Assembly: GCF_030865425.1 (NCBI RefSeq)
Contig: NZ_JAVFCB010000009.1
Span: 171,061 to 210,930, forward strand
DNA: 39,870 bases
Origin: Microbacterium capsulatum
GTDB taxonomy: Bacteria > Actinomycetota > Actinomycetes > Actinomycetales > Microbacteriaceae
Direction of reading: 5' to 3'
The position numbers were made by a program, and so were the translations under genes. Every line of letters starts with the position of its first letter. Position 1 is the first letter of the stretch. The notes under the pieces were generated by a model. It ran no database searches. It saw only the letters and a list, made by a program, of their open reading frames with translations, and was not told the origin of the DNA. Shown here one piece after another: positions 32,543-39,804 of the stretch.

Positions 32543-33661
32543 TTAGCCGCGGGCGCTGTCCGCGTACGCGCCGACCAGGCGCACGGCACCGCCATCGACG
32601 CCCTTGGCGCCCTGTTCGAACTCGCCGGCCGGCCGCGCGGCGACCGCGTCGAGCCGCACCGTGCCCACCTGCCAGGTGTCGATCCCGCCGGCCGTGAGCG
32701 CCGCCGCGATCGCCGCGGCGGATCCGGCGTCGACGACCGCGAGGAACCCGATCCCGAGGTTCCAAGTGCCCTCGCTGGACTCCAGCGTCGTGCCGGCGAG
32801 GTCGCTCAGCACGCGGAAGACGGGCGCCGGCGACCACGTGGAGCGGTCGACCTCGGCCCAGGATCCCTGCGGCAGCACGCGCGCGAGGTTCGCGGCGATC
32901 CCGCCGCCGGTGACGTGGCTGAGCGCGTGCACGGAGCCGTCGAAGGCGTCGGCGATGCCCAGCAGCGGGGTCGTGTAGAGGCGGGTCGGCGTCAGCAGCG
33001 CCTCGCCCCAGGTCGCGCCGAGCTCGTCGGAGCGGTCGCCGTAGCCGATGCCGGCCTTCGCGAGGATGTGCCGGACGAGCGAGTAGCCGTTGGAGTGCAG
33101 ACCGCTCGAGGCGAGGGCGAGCACGACGTCGCCGTCCTGCACACGCTCGGATCCGAGGATCCGGTCCGCCTCGACGATGCCGGTCGCGGCGCCCGCGACG
33201 TCGTAGTCGTCGACGCCGAGCAGTCCGGGGTGCTCGGCCGTCTCGCCGCCGACGAGGGCAGTGCCGGTGAGCTCGCACGCCTCGGCGATGCCGCGGACGA
33301 TGTCGGCGATCCGCTCGGGGAAGACCTTGCCGCACGCGATGTAGTCGGTCATGAACAGCGGCTTCGCGCCGACCACGACGATGTCGTCGACGACCATGCC
33401 GACGAGGTCGTGCCCGATCGTGTCGTGCTTGTCGATCGCCTGCGCGATCGCGACCTTCGTGCCCACGCCGTCGGTGCTCGACGCGAGCAGCGGACGGCGG
33501 TAGCCGAGGAGGGCCGAGGCGTCGAAGAGACCGGCGAATCCGCCGACCCCGCCGAGCACCTCGGGTCCGTGCGTGGCACGGACGGCGGACTTCATGAGTT
33601 CGACGGCGCGATCGCCGGCTGCCGTATCGACGCCGGCCTCAGCATAGGTGCGGGAGGACAC
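32543..33661 (-). CDS. purM: Phosphoribosylformylglycinamidine cyclo-ligase
   Basis: AIR synthetase, 372 aa, fifth step of purine synthesis. Motifs: YAEAGVDTAAGDRAVELMK at the start, LLASSTDGVGTKVAIAQAID, VGGETAEHPGLL, ALASSGLHSNGYSLVR, and HVTGGGIAANLARVLP. Start is GTG 33661; a TAGGAT hexamer ends exactly 6 nt before it, so the transcript is probably leaderless. First gene of purM-purF (and perhaps the MFS gene). Confidence 0.96.
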   Translation of the reverse strand: MSSRTYAEAGVDTAAGDRAVELMKSAVRATHGPEVLGGVGGFAGLFDASALLGYRRPLLASSTDGVGTKVAIAQAIDKHDTIGHDLVGMVVDDIVVVGAKPLFMTDYIACGKVFPERIADIVRGIAEACELTGTALVGGETAEHPGLLGVDDYDVAGAATGIVEADRILGSERVQDGDVVLALASSGLHSNGYSLVRHILAKAGIGYGDRSDELGATWGEALLTPTRLYTTPLLGIADAFDGSVHALSHVTGGGIAANLARVLPQGSWAEVDRSTWSPAPVFRVLSDLAGTTLESSEGTWNLGIGFLAVVDAGSAAAIAAALTAGGIDTWQVGTVRLDAVAARPAGEFEQGAKGVDGGAVRLVGAYADSARG

Positions 33662-33667
33662 CCCGCA

Positions 33668-33673
33668 ATCCTA
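33668..33673 (-). promoter_or_regulatory. Putative -10 box for leaderless purM-purF
   Basis: TAGGAT on the minus strand, exactly 6 nt before GTG 33661, same geometry as at purD and glgP. Confidence 0.5.
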
Positions 33674-33868
33674 CCGGCGGGCGACTGTGCGAAAGGCCGG
33701 GAATCCGGCGGCTCGGTGCTCAGATGCGCAACGAGCGGTCGACGCGCGAATCGTCGGATTCTACGGATCGACGCGGAAGTCGCGCTTGAACTCGGGGGCA
33801 TGCAGCGGGAGACTGAGCCCTGGGCGCGACCAAGCGGACTCCGCGCGCCTTATGGGACGGGGGCGTCC

Positions 33869-34213
33869 ATGACCGATCAGAGGATCAACGGTCCCCACCA
33901 CGCGCTCCTCGCGCTGAACGTCGTCGCGGGCGTCGTCGCCGCCTTCTTCGGGCTGCTTCTTCAGTTCTATGGCGATGCATGCAACGAGGTCGATGCCGGA
34001 GTGCACTGCCACTTCTCGGAATACATGACATTCGTGTGGACGGCCGTGCTCTTCCCGATCGGCTTGGTCACCGTGACCGGCTTCCTCGCCTTCGGCAGGC
34101 TCCAGGGGCGACGGTCGGCGGTGATCGTCCTGGCGTGCTGCACGCCCGCCATCATCGTCACGAGCATTGTCTGGTGGTGGTGCGCTTCAGCAGCTGCCGG
34201 CGTCCTCCACTGA
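33869..34213 (+). CDS. Small membrane protein of unknown function
   Basis: A 114-aa protein with three hydrophobic segments at about 14-32, 50-70 and 84-105 and two cysteine-containing polar loops (FYGDACNEVDAGVHCHFSEY, VLACCTP). I do not recognise a family. Base composition is visibly less GC-rich than its neighbours (for example AT-containing codons around 33960-34060), which may mean recent gain. Start ATG 33869 follows GGGACGGGGG; in-frame ATG 33800 upstream is less likely. Bases 33674-33868 hold no clear gene. Confidence 0.55.
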   Translation: MTDQRINGPHHALLALNVVAGVVAAFFGLLLQFYGDACNEVDAGVHCHFSEYMTFVWTAVLFPIGLVTVTGFLAFGRLQGRRSAVIVLACCTPAIIVTSIVWWWCASAAAGVLH

Positions 34214-34271
34214 ACGGACGGCGAGAGTCCGCGCGCGGCAAAAACGGTGCCAACGACGGCGCTCAGGGTCT

Positions 34272-34589
34272 CTACTCCGCCGTGCTCTCCCGGTCGACGA
34301 GAACGATGCGCTCCCGGCGGCGGGCGGAGCGCTCCAGGATCAGCGCGACCAGGCCGAGTGCGGCGATGCCGACCGGCACCGTCCACAGCAGCAGAAAGCC
34401 GAACACCTGCCCGAACGGGTAGGACACCTGGGTGGCCACCGACGCCTCGAAGCTGCCGCCGATCGTGAGCAGGAACGCGAGGATCACGCCCGCTGCGACG
34501 CCGATGCCGAGGAAGACGCCCCAGCGCGGAGCGCGGTGCACCCGCGCCTCGACGATCTCCGAGGTCTGATGCGGCTGCGACGTGCTCAT
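34272..34589 (-). CDS. Small two-TM membrane protein
   Basis: A 105-aa protein with hydrophobic segments at about 22-42 and 60-85, short basic ends (RRRER) and an acidic tail. No family recognised with certainty, although proteins of this layout are common in this bacterial group. GACAAT on the minus strand (34596-34601) ends 6 nt before ATG 34589, consistent with a leaderless start. Confidence 0.65.
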   Translation of the reverse strand: MSTSQPHQTSEIVEARVHRAPRWGVFLGIGVAAGVILAFLLTIGGSFEASVATQVSYPFGQVFGFLLLWTVPVGIAALGLVALILERSARRRERIVLVDRESTAE

Positions 34590-34595
34590 GCATCC

Positions 34596-34601
34596 ATTGT
34601 C
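34596..34601 (-). promoter_or_regulatory. Putative -10 box for the 105-aa membrane protein gene
   Basis: GACAAT on the minus strand, 6 nt before ATG 34589. Confidence 0.35.
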
Positions 34602-34644
34602 CCACGGGCCGCTGTGCGCCGGTCCGGAATCACCCGCGTGGGAT

Positions 34645-34707
34645 CAGGCGATCACGGAGGACCAGGCGTCCCGTGGGCCGATCCGCCTGTTCCCGCGTGA
34701 TCGCCTG
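34645..34707. repeat. CAGGCGATCACG palindrome
   Basis: CAGGCGATCACG (34645-34656) and its exact complement (34696-34707) enclose a second short pair, AGGCG with CGCCT. It lies in the 184-bp space (34590-34773) between two same-strand genes and probably ends transcription of the SCP-like gene. Its sequence is unrelated to the other palindrome families. Confidence 0.7.
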
Positions 34708-34773
34708 AACCGGCGAGTGTGGCGCCCGGGCCGCCGGGCCGATCCGCGAGTTGCTGCCACGACGTGGGCCGGA

Positions 34774-35142
34774 TCAGGGGCGCAGCGGCAGCAGCCCGGT
34801 GAGGTCGGCGCGGGTGCCGGAGGCGTGGATCCGGCCGTCCGCGAGTGCGTCCGCCCAGGTCTCGGATCCGGTCGCGACGGCGATCCAGGTCGCAGGGTCC
34901 AGCTCGACGACGTTCGGCGGCGTGCCGCGGGTGTGCCGTGGGCCCTGCACGACCTGCACGGCGCCGAACGGCGGCACCCGCACCTCGACGCTGTTGCCCG
35001 GCGCCTTCTCGTCGAGCAGCTGCAGCAGGTAGCGCACGGCTGCGGCGTACTCGGTTCGGGTCGGCTTCTCCCCCGCGGCGAGCGCGGCGCGGGTCGCGTC
35101 GAGCGCCGCCCGGCCAGCCACGGTGTCGATCCTCATCGCCAT
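34774..35142 (-). CDS. Sterol-carrier-like protein (actinobacterial SCP family)
   Basis: A 122-aa soluble protein. The N-terminal helix is followed by RTEYAAAVRYLLQLLDEKAPGNSVEVRVPPFGAVQVVQGPRHTRGTPPNVVELDPATWIAVATGSETWADALADGRIHASGTRADL, the pattern of the bacterial SCP-like family found near purine genes in actinobacteria (the WADAL and SGTRADLT motifs are typical). Ligand unknown. TAGGCT ends 6 nt before ATG 35142, favouring that codon over the ATG two codons in. Confidence 0.82.
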   Translation of the reverse strand: MAMRIDTVAGRAALDATRAALAAGEKPTRTEYAAAVRYLLQLLDEKAPGNSVEVRVPPFGAVQVVQGPRHTRGTPPNVVELDPATWIAVATGSETWADALADGRIHASGTRADLTGLLPLRP

Positions 35143-35148
35143 GGATCC

Positions 35149-35154
35149 AGCCTA
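35149..35154 (-). promoter_or_regulatory. Putative -10 box for leaderless SCP-like gene
   Basis: TAGGCT on the minus strand, exactly 6 nt before ATG 35142. Confidence 0.5.
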
Positions 35155-35185
35155 GGCAGGCCCGGGCGCCGTCGCGCCGCTCACC

Positions 35186-35295
35186 GTTGCTCCGGTTCGT
35201 TGCTCCGGTTCGGGGCGTCCTTCTGCCGTTTGGGGCGCGTACCGGCACAGGTGACCGGCGAGGTGCGCCCCGTACCGTTCGAATGCGCCCCGAAC
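35186..35295. repeat. Short tandem repeat and nested palindrome
   Basis: GTTGCTCCGGTTC occurs twice in tandem (35186-35198, 35199-35211). From there GTTCGGGGCG (35208-35217) pairs with CGCCCCGAAC (35286-35295), and inside it GGGGCGC (35232-35238) pairs with GCGCCCC (35265-35271). It fills the divergent space between the SCP-like and Nudix genes. Confidence 0.65.
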
Positions 35296-35325
35296 ACGGA
35301 CGGAGCCGGGGCTCCATGGCGGGCG

Positions 35326-35331
35326 TAGGCT
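35326..35331 (+). promoter_or_regulatory. Putative -10 box for leaderless Nudix gene
   Basis: TAGGCT ends 7 nt before ATG 35339, without a ribosome binding site. Confidence 0.5.
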
Positions 35332-35338
35332 CTCACCG

Positions 35339-36019
35339 ATGACCGCGGACACTCGGACCCTGCGCGGCGCGCGTGCCGAACTCCTCGCCGCCGTGCGGCG
35401 CGGAGACGCCTGGGTGCCGCCGTACCCGCAGGTGGTCAACGAGCCGGTGCCCGCGGCCGTGCTCATGCTGTTCGGCCGCCTCGACGGCATCCCGGCGCGC
35501 ACGGACGACGTCACGGTCGCGGCCGACCTGGATGTACTCCTGCAGCGCCGGGCGAGCACGCTCTCCTCGCACCCGGGCCAGGTGTCCTTCCCCGGCGGAC
35601 GCAGCGAGCCCGAGGACGCGGACGCCGCAGCGACCGCGCTGCGCGAAGCGCAGGAGGAGACCGGCCTGGATCCGGCCGGCGTCGAGGTCCTCGCGGCGCT
35701 GCCGGATCTCCCCCTCGCCGCGAGCAACCACCTCGTCACACCGGTGCTCGCCTGGTGGCGGGCGCCGTCGCACGTCGCGGCGGTCGACCACGCCGAGACC
35801 GTCGAGGTGTTCCGCGTCCCGGTCGCGCAGCTGCTCGATCCGGCCAACCGCTTCACGTCGACCCTGAGCCGCGGAGGCATGACCTTCCGCGGCCCCGCCT
35901 TCGACATCGACGGCACGATCGTGTGGGGCTTCACCGCCGGCGTGCTGGACGGCCTGTTCGAGGCCGCGGGCTGGACCAGGCCCTGGGACCGATCGGTCGA
36001 GCGGCCGATCACCCTGTAG
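35339..36019 (+). CDS. Nudix hydrolase, CoA pyrophosphatase-like
   Basis: A 226-aa Nudix enzyme. The CoA-specific motif SSHPGQVSFPGG directly precedes the Nudix box GGRSEPEDADAAATALREAQEETGL (about residues 85-109), with the REAQEET metal ligands intact. This pairing is typical of enzymes splitting coenzyme A into 4'-phosphopantetheine and 3',5'-ADP. The C-terminal GMTFRGPAFDIDGTIVWGFTAGVLDGLF is also typical. The stop codon lies within the first unit of a 17-bp triplicate. Confidence 0.9.
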   Translation: MTADTRTLRGARAELLAAVRRGDAWVPPYPQVVNEPVPAAVLMLFGRLDGIPARTDDVTVAADLDVLLQRRASTLSSHPGQVSFPGGRSEPEDADAAATALREAQEETGLDPAGVEVLAALPDLPLAASNHLVTPVLAWWRAPSHVAAVDHAETVEVFRVPVAQLLDPANRFTSTLSRGGMTFRGPAFDIDGTIVWGFTAGVLDGLFEAAGWTRPWDRSVERPITL

Positions 36020-36061
36020 TCGGTGGCACCCTGTAGTCGGTGGCACCCTGTAGTCGGTGGC
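36011..36061. repeat. 17-bp triplicate spanning the Nudix stop codon
   Basis: ACCCTGTAGTCGGTGGC is repeated three times without change (36011-36027, 36028-36044, 36045-36061). The first copy contains the last codons and the TAG stop of the Nudix gene, so the repeats arose from the gene end. Confidence 0.95.
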
Positions 36062-36177
36062 ACCCACCGTCGCGGCGCGTCGGATCCCCCTTCCCTTCGC
36101 TCGCTGGTCGCGACACGCCCTCATTTCGCCCATTCGGCGACGATTCGCGACCAGTGAACAACCGGGTCACCGCTCGG

Positions 36178-36183
36178 TAGGCT
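36178..36183 (+). promoter_or_regulatory. Putative -10 box for leaderless purD
   Basis: TAGGCT ends exactly 6 nt before GTG 36190, with no ribosome binding site between them. Confidence 0.5.
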
Positions 36184-36189
36184 TGCGGG

Positions 36190-37467
36190 GTGAAGATCCT
36201 CGTCCTCGGTTCCGGTGCCCGTGAGCACGCGATCATCCTCGCCCTGCGCTCCGAGAAGAGGGCGCACGAGATCCTCTGCGCCCCCGGCAACGCCGGCATC
36301 GCGCAGCACGCGACGCTCGTCGACCTGGACCCCATGGACGGGGACGCCGTCCGCGCCTTCGCCGACGAGCACAGCGTCGATCTCGTGGTCGTCGGCCCCG
36401 AGGCTCCGCTCGTCGCCGGCGTCGCCGACGTCGTCCGCGAGCACGGGATCCCGGTCTTCGGCCCCGGCAAGGCGGCCGCGCAGCTCGAAGGCTCCAAGGC
36501 GTTCGCGAAGCGGATCATGGAGGCCGCGGGCGTTCCGACCGGCCGTGCCGTGCGCGCCGCGACCGTCGCCGAGGTCGAGGCCGCATTCGATGATCTGGGC
36601 GCCCCGCACGTCGTGAAGGCCGACGGCCTCGCCGCGGGCAAGGGCGTCATCGTCACCGAGGACCGCGCCGCCGCGCTCGCCCACGCCGAGCACTACCTGC
36701 CGGGCGGTCCGGTGCTCGTGGAGGAGTTCCTCACCGGCCCGGAGGTCTCGCTCTTCTTCCTCAGCGACGGCGACACCGTGCGCGCGCTCAGCCCTGCGCA
36801 GGACTTCAAGCGCGCGCTCGACGGCGACGAGGGCCCGAACACCGGCGGCATGGGCGCCTACTCGCCGCTGCCGTGGCTCGACGAGCAGTTCGGCAGCGAG
36901 GCGGCGTTCGTCGAGGAAGTCACCCGTGACGTCGCCCTGCCCGTGATCCGCACGCTCGATGCCGAGGGCACCCCGTTCATCGGACTGCTCTACGCCGGCC
37001 TGATCCTCACTCCGAACGGCATCCGGGTGATCGAGTTCAACGCGCGCTTCGGCGACCCCGAGACGCAGGTCGTGCTGCCGCGCCTGCGCACGCCGCTGTC
37101 GCAGCTGCTGCTCGCCGCCGCCTCCGGCACGCTCGAGGACCAGCCGCAGCCGGTCTTCTCCGACCAAGTGGCGATCACCGTCGTGCTCGCGAGCGAGGGC
37201 TACCCCGAGGCGCCGCAGACCGGCCGCCCGATCGAGGGCCTCGCCGCCGCCGCCGCGGTCGAGGGCGTGCGGATCGTGCACGCCGCGACCGCCGGCCCCG
37301 ACGCGCCGGCCGGATCCCTCATCGCCACCGGCGGACGCGTGCTGAACGTCGTGGCGACCGGATCCGACTTCACCGACGCCCGCCTGCGCGCCTACGACGC
37401 GATCGGCCGGATCCGCCTCGACGGCGCGCACTTCCGCACCGACATCGCGGCGCGCGTCGCCGAGTAG
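36190..37467 (+). CDS. purD: Phosphoribosylamine-glycine ligase (GAR synthetase)
   Basis: ATP-grasp enzyme of 425 aa catalysing step two of purine synthesis. Motifs: MKILVLGSGAREHAI at the start (GTG), GPEAPLVAG, VVKADGLAAGKGVIV (ATP-binding), SPAQDFKRALDGDEGPNTGGMGAYSPLP, and IEFNARFGDPETQ with metal ligands. Start GTG 36190 is supported by homology to the family N-terminus and the leaderless promoter geometry. It is near, but not in an operon with, purM-purF, which lie on the opposite strand. Confidence 0.97.
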   Translation: MKILVLGSGAREHAIILALRSEKRAHEILCAPGNAGIAQHATLVDLDPMDGDAVRAFADEHSVDLVVVGPEAPLVAGVADVVREHGIPVFGPGKAAAQLEGSKAFAKRIMEAAGVPTGRAVRAATVAEVEAAFDDLGAPHVVKADGLAAGKGVIVTEDRAAALAHAEHYLPGGPVLVEEFLTGPEVSLFFLSDGDTVRALSPAQDFKRALDGDEGPNTGGMGAYSPLPWLDEQFGSEAAFVEEVTRDVALPVIRTLDAEGTPFIGLLYAGLILTPNGIRVIEFNARFGDPETQVVLPRLRTPLSQLLLAAASGTLEDQPQPVFSDQVAITVVLASEGYPEAPQTGRPIEGLAAAAAVEGVRIVHAATAGPDAPAGSLIATGGRVLNVVATGSDFTDARLRAYDAIGRIRLDGAHFRTDIAARVAE

Positions 37468-37479
37468 CCAGTAGCCGAC

Positions 37480-37524
37480 GCAGGAGAGGCGCCGCCCCCA
37501 TTCGGGGAGCGGCGCCTCTCCTGC
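37480..37524. terminator. Strong bidirectional terminator
   Basis: A perfect 16-bp inverted repeat (37480-37495 with 37509-37524) encloses CCCC and GGGG that can extend the stem. It separates convergent purD and the DHA2 exporter gene and likely ends both. Confidence 0.85.
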
Positions 37525-37537
37525 CGGGCGGCCCGGC

Positions 37538-39055
37538 TCAGCGCTTGACGAGGTGCTCCGGGCGCTTCATGAACAGGATCGCGGCCACGCCGACCAGCAG
37601 CACGATCGTCGGCAGGGCCATCGTCTGCGACATCGCGCTCGCGAAGCCCTTGATCACGAACTCGGGCAGCTTGCCGGCGCCGAAGTCGCCGCCGTGCGAG
37701 GCCGCGCCGGGCAGGTTCGCCACGAGACGCCCCTGCATGTACGCGGCGATCGCGGCGGATCCGAGCACGGACCCGATCGTGCGGGTGGTGTTGTAGATGC
37801 CCGCGCCGGCACCGGCCTGGCGCGGCTCCAGGTTGCGCGTCGCCGTGGTGGCGAGGGGCCCCCACATGCCGGCCTGGCCGATGCCCATCAGGGCGGACGG
37901 CAGCAGGAACAGGCCGATCGGGGTGTCCGGGTTCATCAGCAGCGCGTACCAGACCAGCGCGAGCACCGTGAGGCCGAGCCCCGGCACGAGCAGCAGGCGG
38001 GGGTCGACACGGTCGAGGATCCGGCCGGCGAGCGGCGCGAGCACGCCCGACAGCACCGCCATCGGGATCAGCAGCAGCGCGGCCTCGGTCGGCGTGAGCC
38101 CCCGGGCGAGCTGATAGAAGAACATCATCGGCAGCGACATCGACGTGACCGTGAAGCCGACCGCGGCGATGCCGAGGTTGGCGACCGAGAAGTTGCGGTC
38201 GCGGAAGAGCACCAACGGCACGAGCGGCTCGCTGCGCGTCTTCGCCTGCTGCCACAGGAACGCCGCCATCACGACGACGCCCGTGGCGATCATCGCCCAG
38301 ATCCAGCCGTCCCAGTCGTAGTGCTGGCCCTCCTGCAGTGCGAACACGATCAGGAAGAGGGCGATGGCGCTGAGGAAGACGCCGACGATGTCGAAGCGGT
38401 GCTCGTGCGTCTGCAGACGCGGGACGAGGATCCATGCGAGCACGAACCCGATCACGCCGACCGGCAGGTTGATGAAGAAGATCCACTCCCAGCCGAAGCC
38501 GTCGACGAGCAGGCCGCCGGCGAGCGGGCCGACGAGAGTCGCCACGCCTGCGGTGGCGCCCCACAGCCCCATCGCGGCGCCGCGGTGCTCCGCCGGGAAC
38601 GTGCGCGTGATCACGGCCATGGTCTGCGGGGTCATCAGCGCGGCGCCGAGACCCTGCACGGCACGGAACGCGATCAGCATCCCGAGCGAGCCGGACAGAC
38701 CGCAGCCCAGCGAGGCGAGCGTGAAGACGGTCAGGCCGATGAGGTAGATGTTCTTCGGGCCGAACCGGTCGCCGAGACGCCCGGTGATCAGCAGCGGCAC
38801 CGCGTAGGCGAGCAGATAGGCGCTGGTGACCCAGACGACGTTGTCGAGATTGCTCGTCGACGGGTCGAGGGCGGCCTTGATGGCGGGATTGGCGACCGAC
38901 ACGATGGTCGTGTCGACCAGGATCATGAAGAAGCCGATGACGAGCGCCCAGAGCGCGGGCCAGGGACTCTTCGGTTTGTGACCGGCGGCGTAGGCGCCGG
39001 TCGTGGCGCCGATCGGGCCGCGGGATCGTGCCGCGGCGCGGGAGGGATCAGTCAT
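37538..39055 (-). CDS. DHA2-family MFS multidrug exporter
   Basis: A 505-aa major facilitator with about 14 TMs, EmrB/QacA type. Motif D1 region LVDTTIVSVANPAIKAAL, motif A GRLGDRFGPKNIYLIG, motif B FRAVQGLGAALMTPQ, and motif C GPLAGGLLVDGFGWEWIFFINLPVG are all present. Start ATG 39055 follows AAAGG and overlaps the padR-type stop (ATGA), so exporter and regulator are coupled. The start further upstream belongs to the regulator's sequence. Drug substrate unknown. Confidence 0.95.
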   Translation of the reverse strand: MTDPSRAAARSRGPIGATTGAYAAGHKPKSPWPALWALVIGFFMILVDTTIVSVANPAIKAALDPSTSNLDNVVWVTSAYLLAYAVPLLITGRLGDRFGPKNIYLIGLTVFTLASLGCGLSGSLGMLIAFRAVQGLGAALMTPQTMAVITRTFPAEHRGAAMGLWGATAGVATLVGPLAGGLLVDGFGWEWIFFINLPVGVIGFVLAWILVPRLQTHEHRFDIVGVFLSAIALFLIVFALQEGQHYDWDGWIWAMIATGVVVMAAFLWQQAKTRSEPLVPLVLFRDRNFSVANLGIAAVGFTVTSMSLPMMFFYQLARGLTPTEAALLLIPMAVLSGVLAPLAGRILDRVDPRLLLVPGLGLTVLALVWYALLMNPDTPIGLFLLPSALMGIGQAGMWGPLATTATRNLEPRQAGAGAGIYNTTRTIGSVLGSAAIAAYMQGRLVANLPGAASHGGDFGAGKLPEFVIKGFASAMSQTMALPTIVLLVGVAAILFMKRPEHLVKR

Positions 39056-39663
39056 TCTGGTGTGCCTTTCGCGGGGAAAGAGAGATGATCCGGATCCGGC
39101 CCCCACGCGAAGTCGGGGGAGGCGATCCGGGGGATCAGGGTGTCGAGCCAGGCGATCTCGGCCTGCAGCAGCGTGCGCTGCCGGCCCAGCTCGAGGAGGT
39201 ACTGCCCGGGGACGCCGAGCTCCTCGGCGCCGGTCAGGTCGGCGTCGTGCTCGGCGAAGTCCTCGCGGAGCAGGTCGCGCCGGGCGGTGAGGAGGTCCAC
39301 GGCCTCGTCCCGGTCGAGGTTGTGCGCCTCGGCCAGGGCGACCCGGAACGGTGTGGGCTTGCCCGTGCCGCCGAGCTCGCGGCGCACCCAGTCGCCGACC
39401 GCGGCGTGCCCGGACGGAGTGAGCGTGTACGTGGTGCGCTCGGGGCGATTGCCGTCGCGGTCGACGCCGACCTCCTCGAGCAGCCCGTGCCCGTGCAGGC
39501 GCCCGACGGTGTGGTACAGGGTGCCGTTCGTGATCGTGACGATCCGGTCGTCGCGGCGGGCGCGCAGCAGCCGGGCCATCTCGTACGGGTGCATGTCGCG
39601 CTCGCGCAGCAGTGCGAGCACCATGACCCCGAGCGGCGTCAGCACGGCGTCCTTCACGGTCAC
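39052..39663 (-). CDS. PadR family regulator of the exporter
   Basis: A 203-aa regulator. N-terminal winged helix LTPLGVMVLALLRERDMHPYEMARLLRARRDDRIVTITNGTLYHTVGRLHGHGLLEEVG (about 8-66), then a helical C-terminal PadR/AphA-like dimer region. The start is GTG 39663; a GTG two codons later is also possible. It overlaps the exporter gene by 4 bp. The TGGACTA repeat site upstream is its probable operator. Confidence 0.92.
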   Translation of the reverse strand: MTVKDAVLTPLGVMVLALLRERDMHPYEMARLLRARRDDRIVTITNGTLYHTVGRLHGHGLLEEVGVDRDGNRPERTTYTLTPSGHAAVGDWVRRELGGTGKPTPFRVALAEAHNLDRDEAVDLLTARRDLLREDFAEHDADLTGAEELGVPGQYLLELGRQRTLLQAEIAWLDTLIPRIASPDFAWGPDPDHLSFPAKGTPE

Positions 39664-39674
39664 TCCATTTCGAC

Positions 39675-39707
39675 TAGTCCATGTGGACTATACGGATTGG
39701 ACTATAC
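39675..39707. promoter_or_regulatory. TGGACTA operator before the PadR-exporter operon
   Basis: TAGTCCA (39675-39681) and TGGACTA (39684-39690) form a palindrome with a 2-bp centre. A further copy, TGGACTATAC, at 39698-39707 repeats 39684-39693 with a 14-bp offset. On the minus strand these repeats supply TATAGT, a candidate -10 box, so the operator and promoter overlap. Confidence 0.6.
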
Positions 39708-39732
39708 CCCTCGCCACCCTCGACGCGCCAGC

Positions 39733-39804
39733 GGATCCGCCCGGCGCGCGCGAACCCTCCCGCCCCGGATCCGCCGGGCGCGCGAACCCTCCCGCCCCGG
39801 ATCC
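39733..39804. repeat. GGATCCGC tandem repeat
   Basis: GGATCCGCC with GCGCGCGAACCCTCCCGCCCC downstream starts at 39733 and 39767, with a third partial start at 39799, a period of 32-34 bp. It lies upstream of the PadR promoter in a gene-free end segment (39711-39870). Confidence 0.75.

Noticed and set aside
33761..33868. Transposase remnant suggested by a short antisense HAPEFKRDF stretch
   Set aside because: Only about ten residues resemble an IS3-type start and nothing follows; too little to call.
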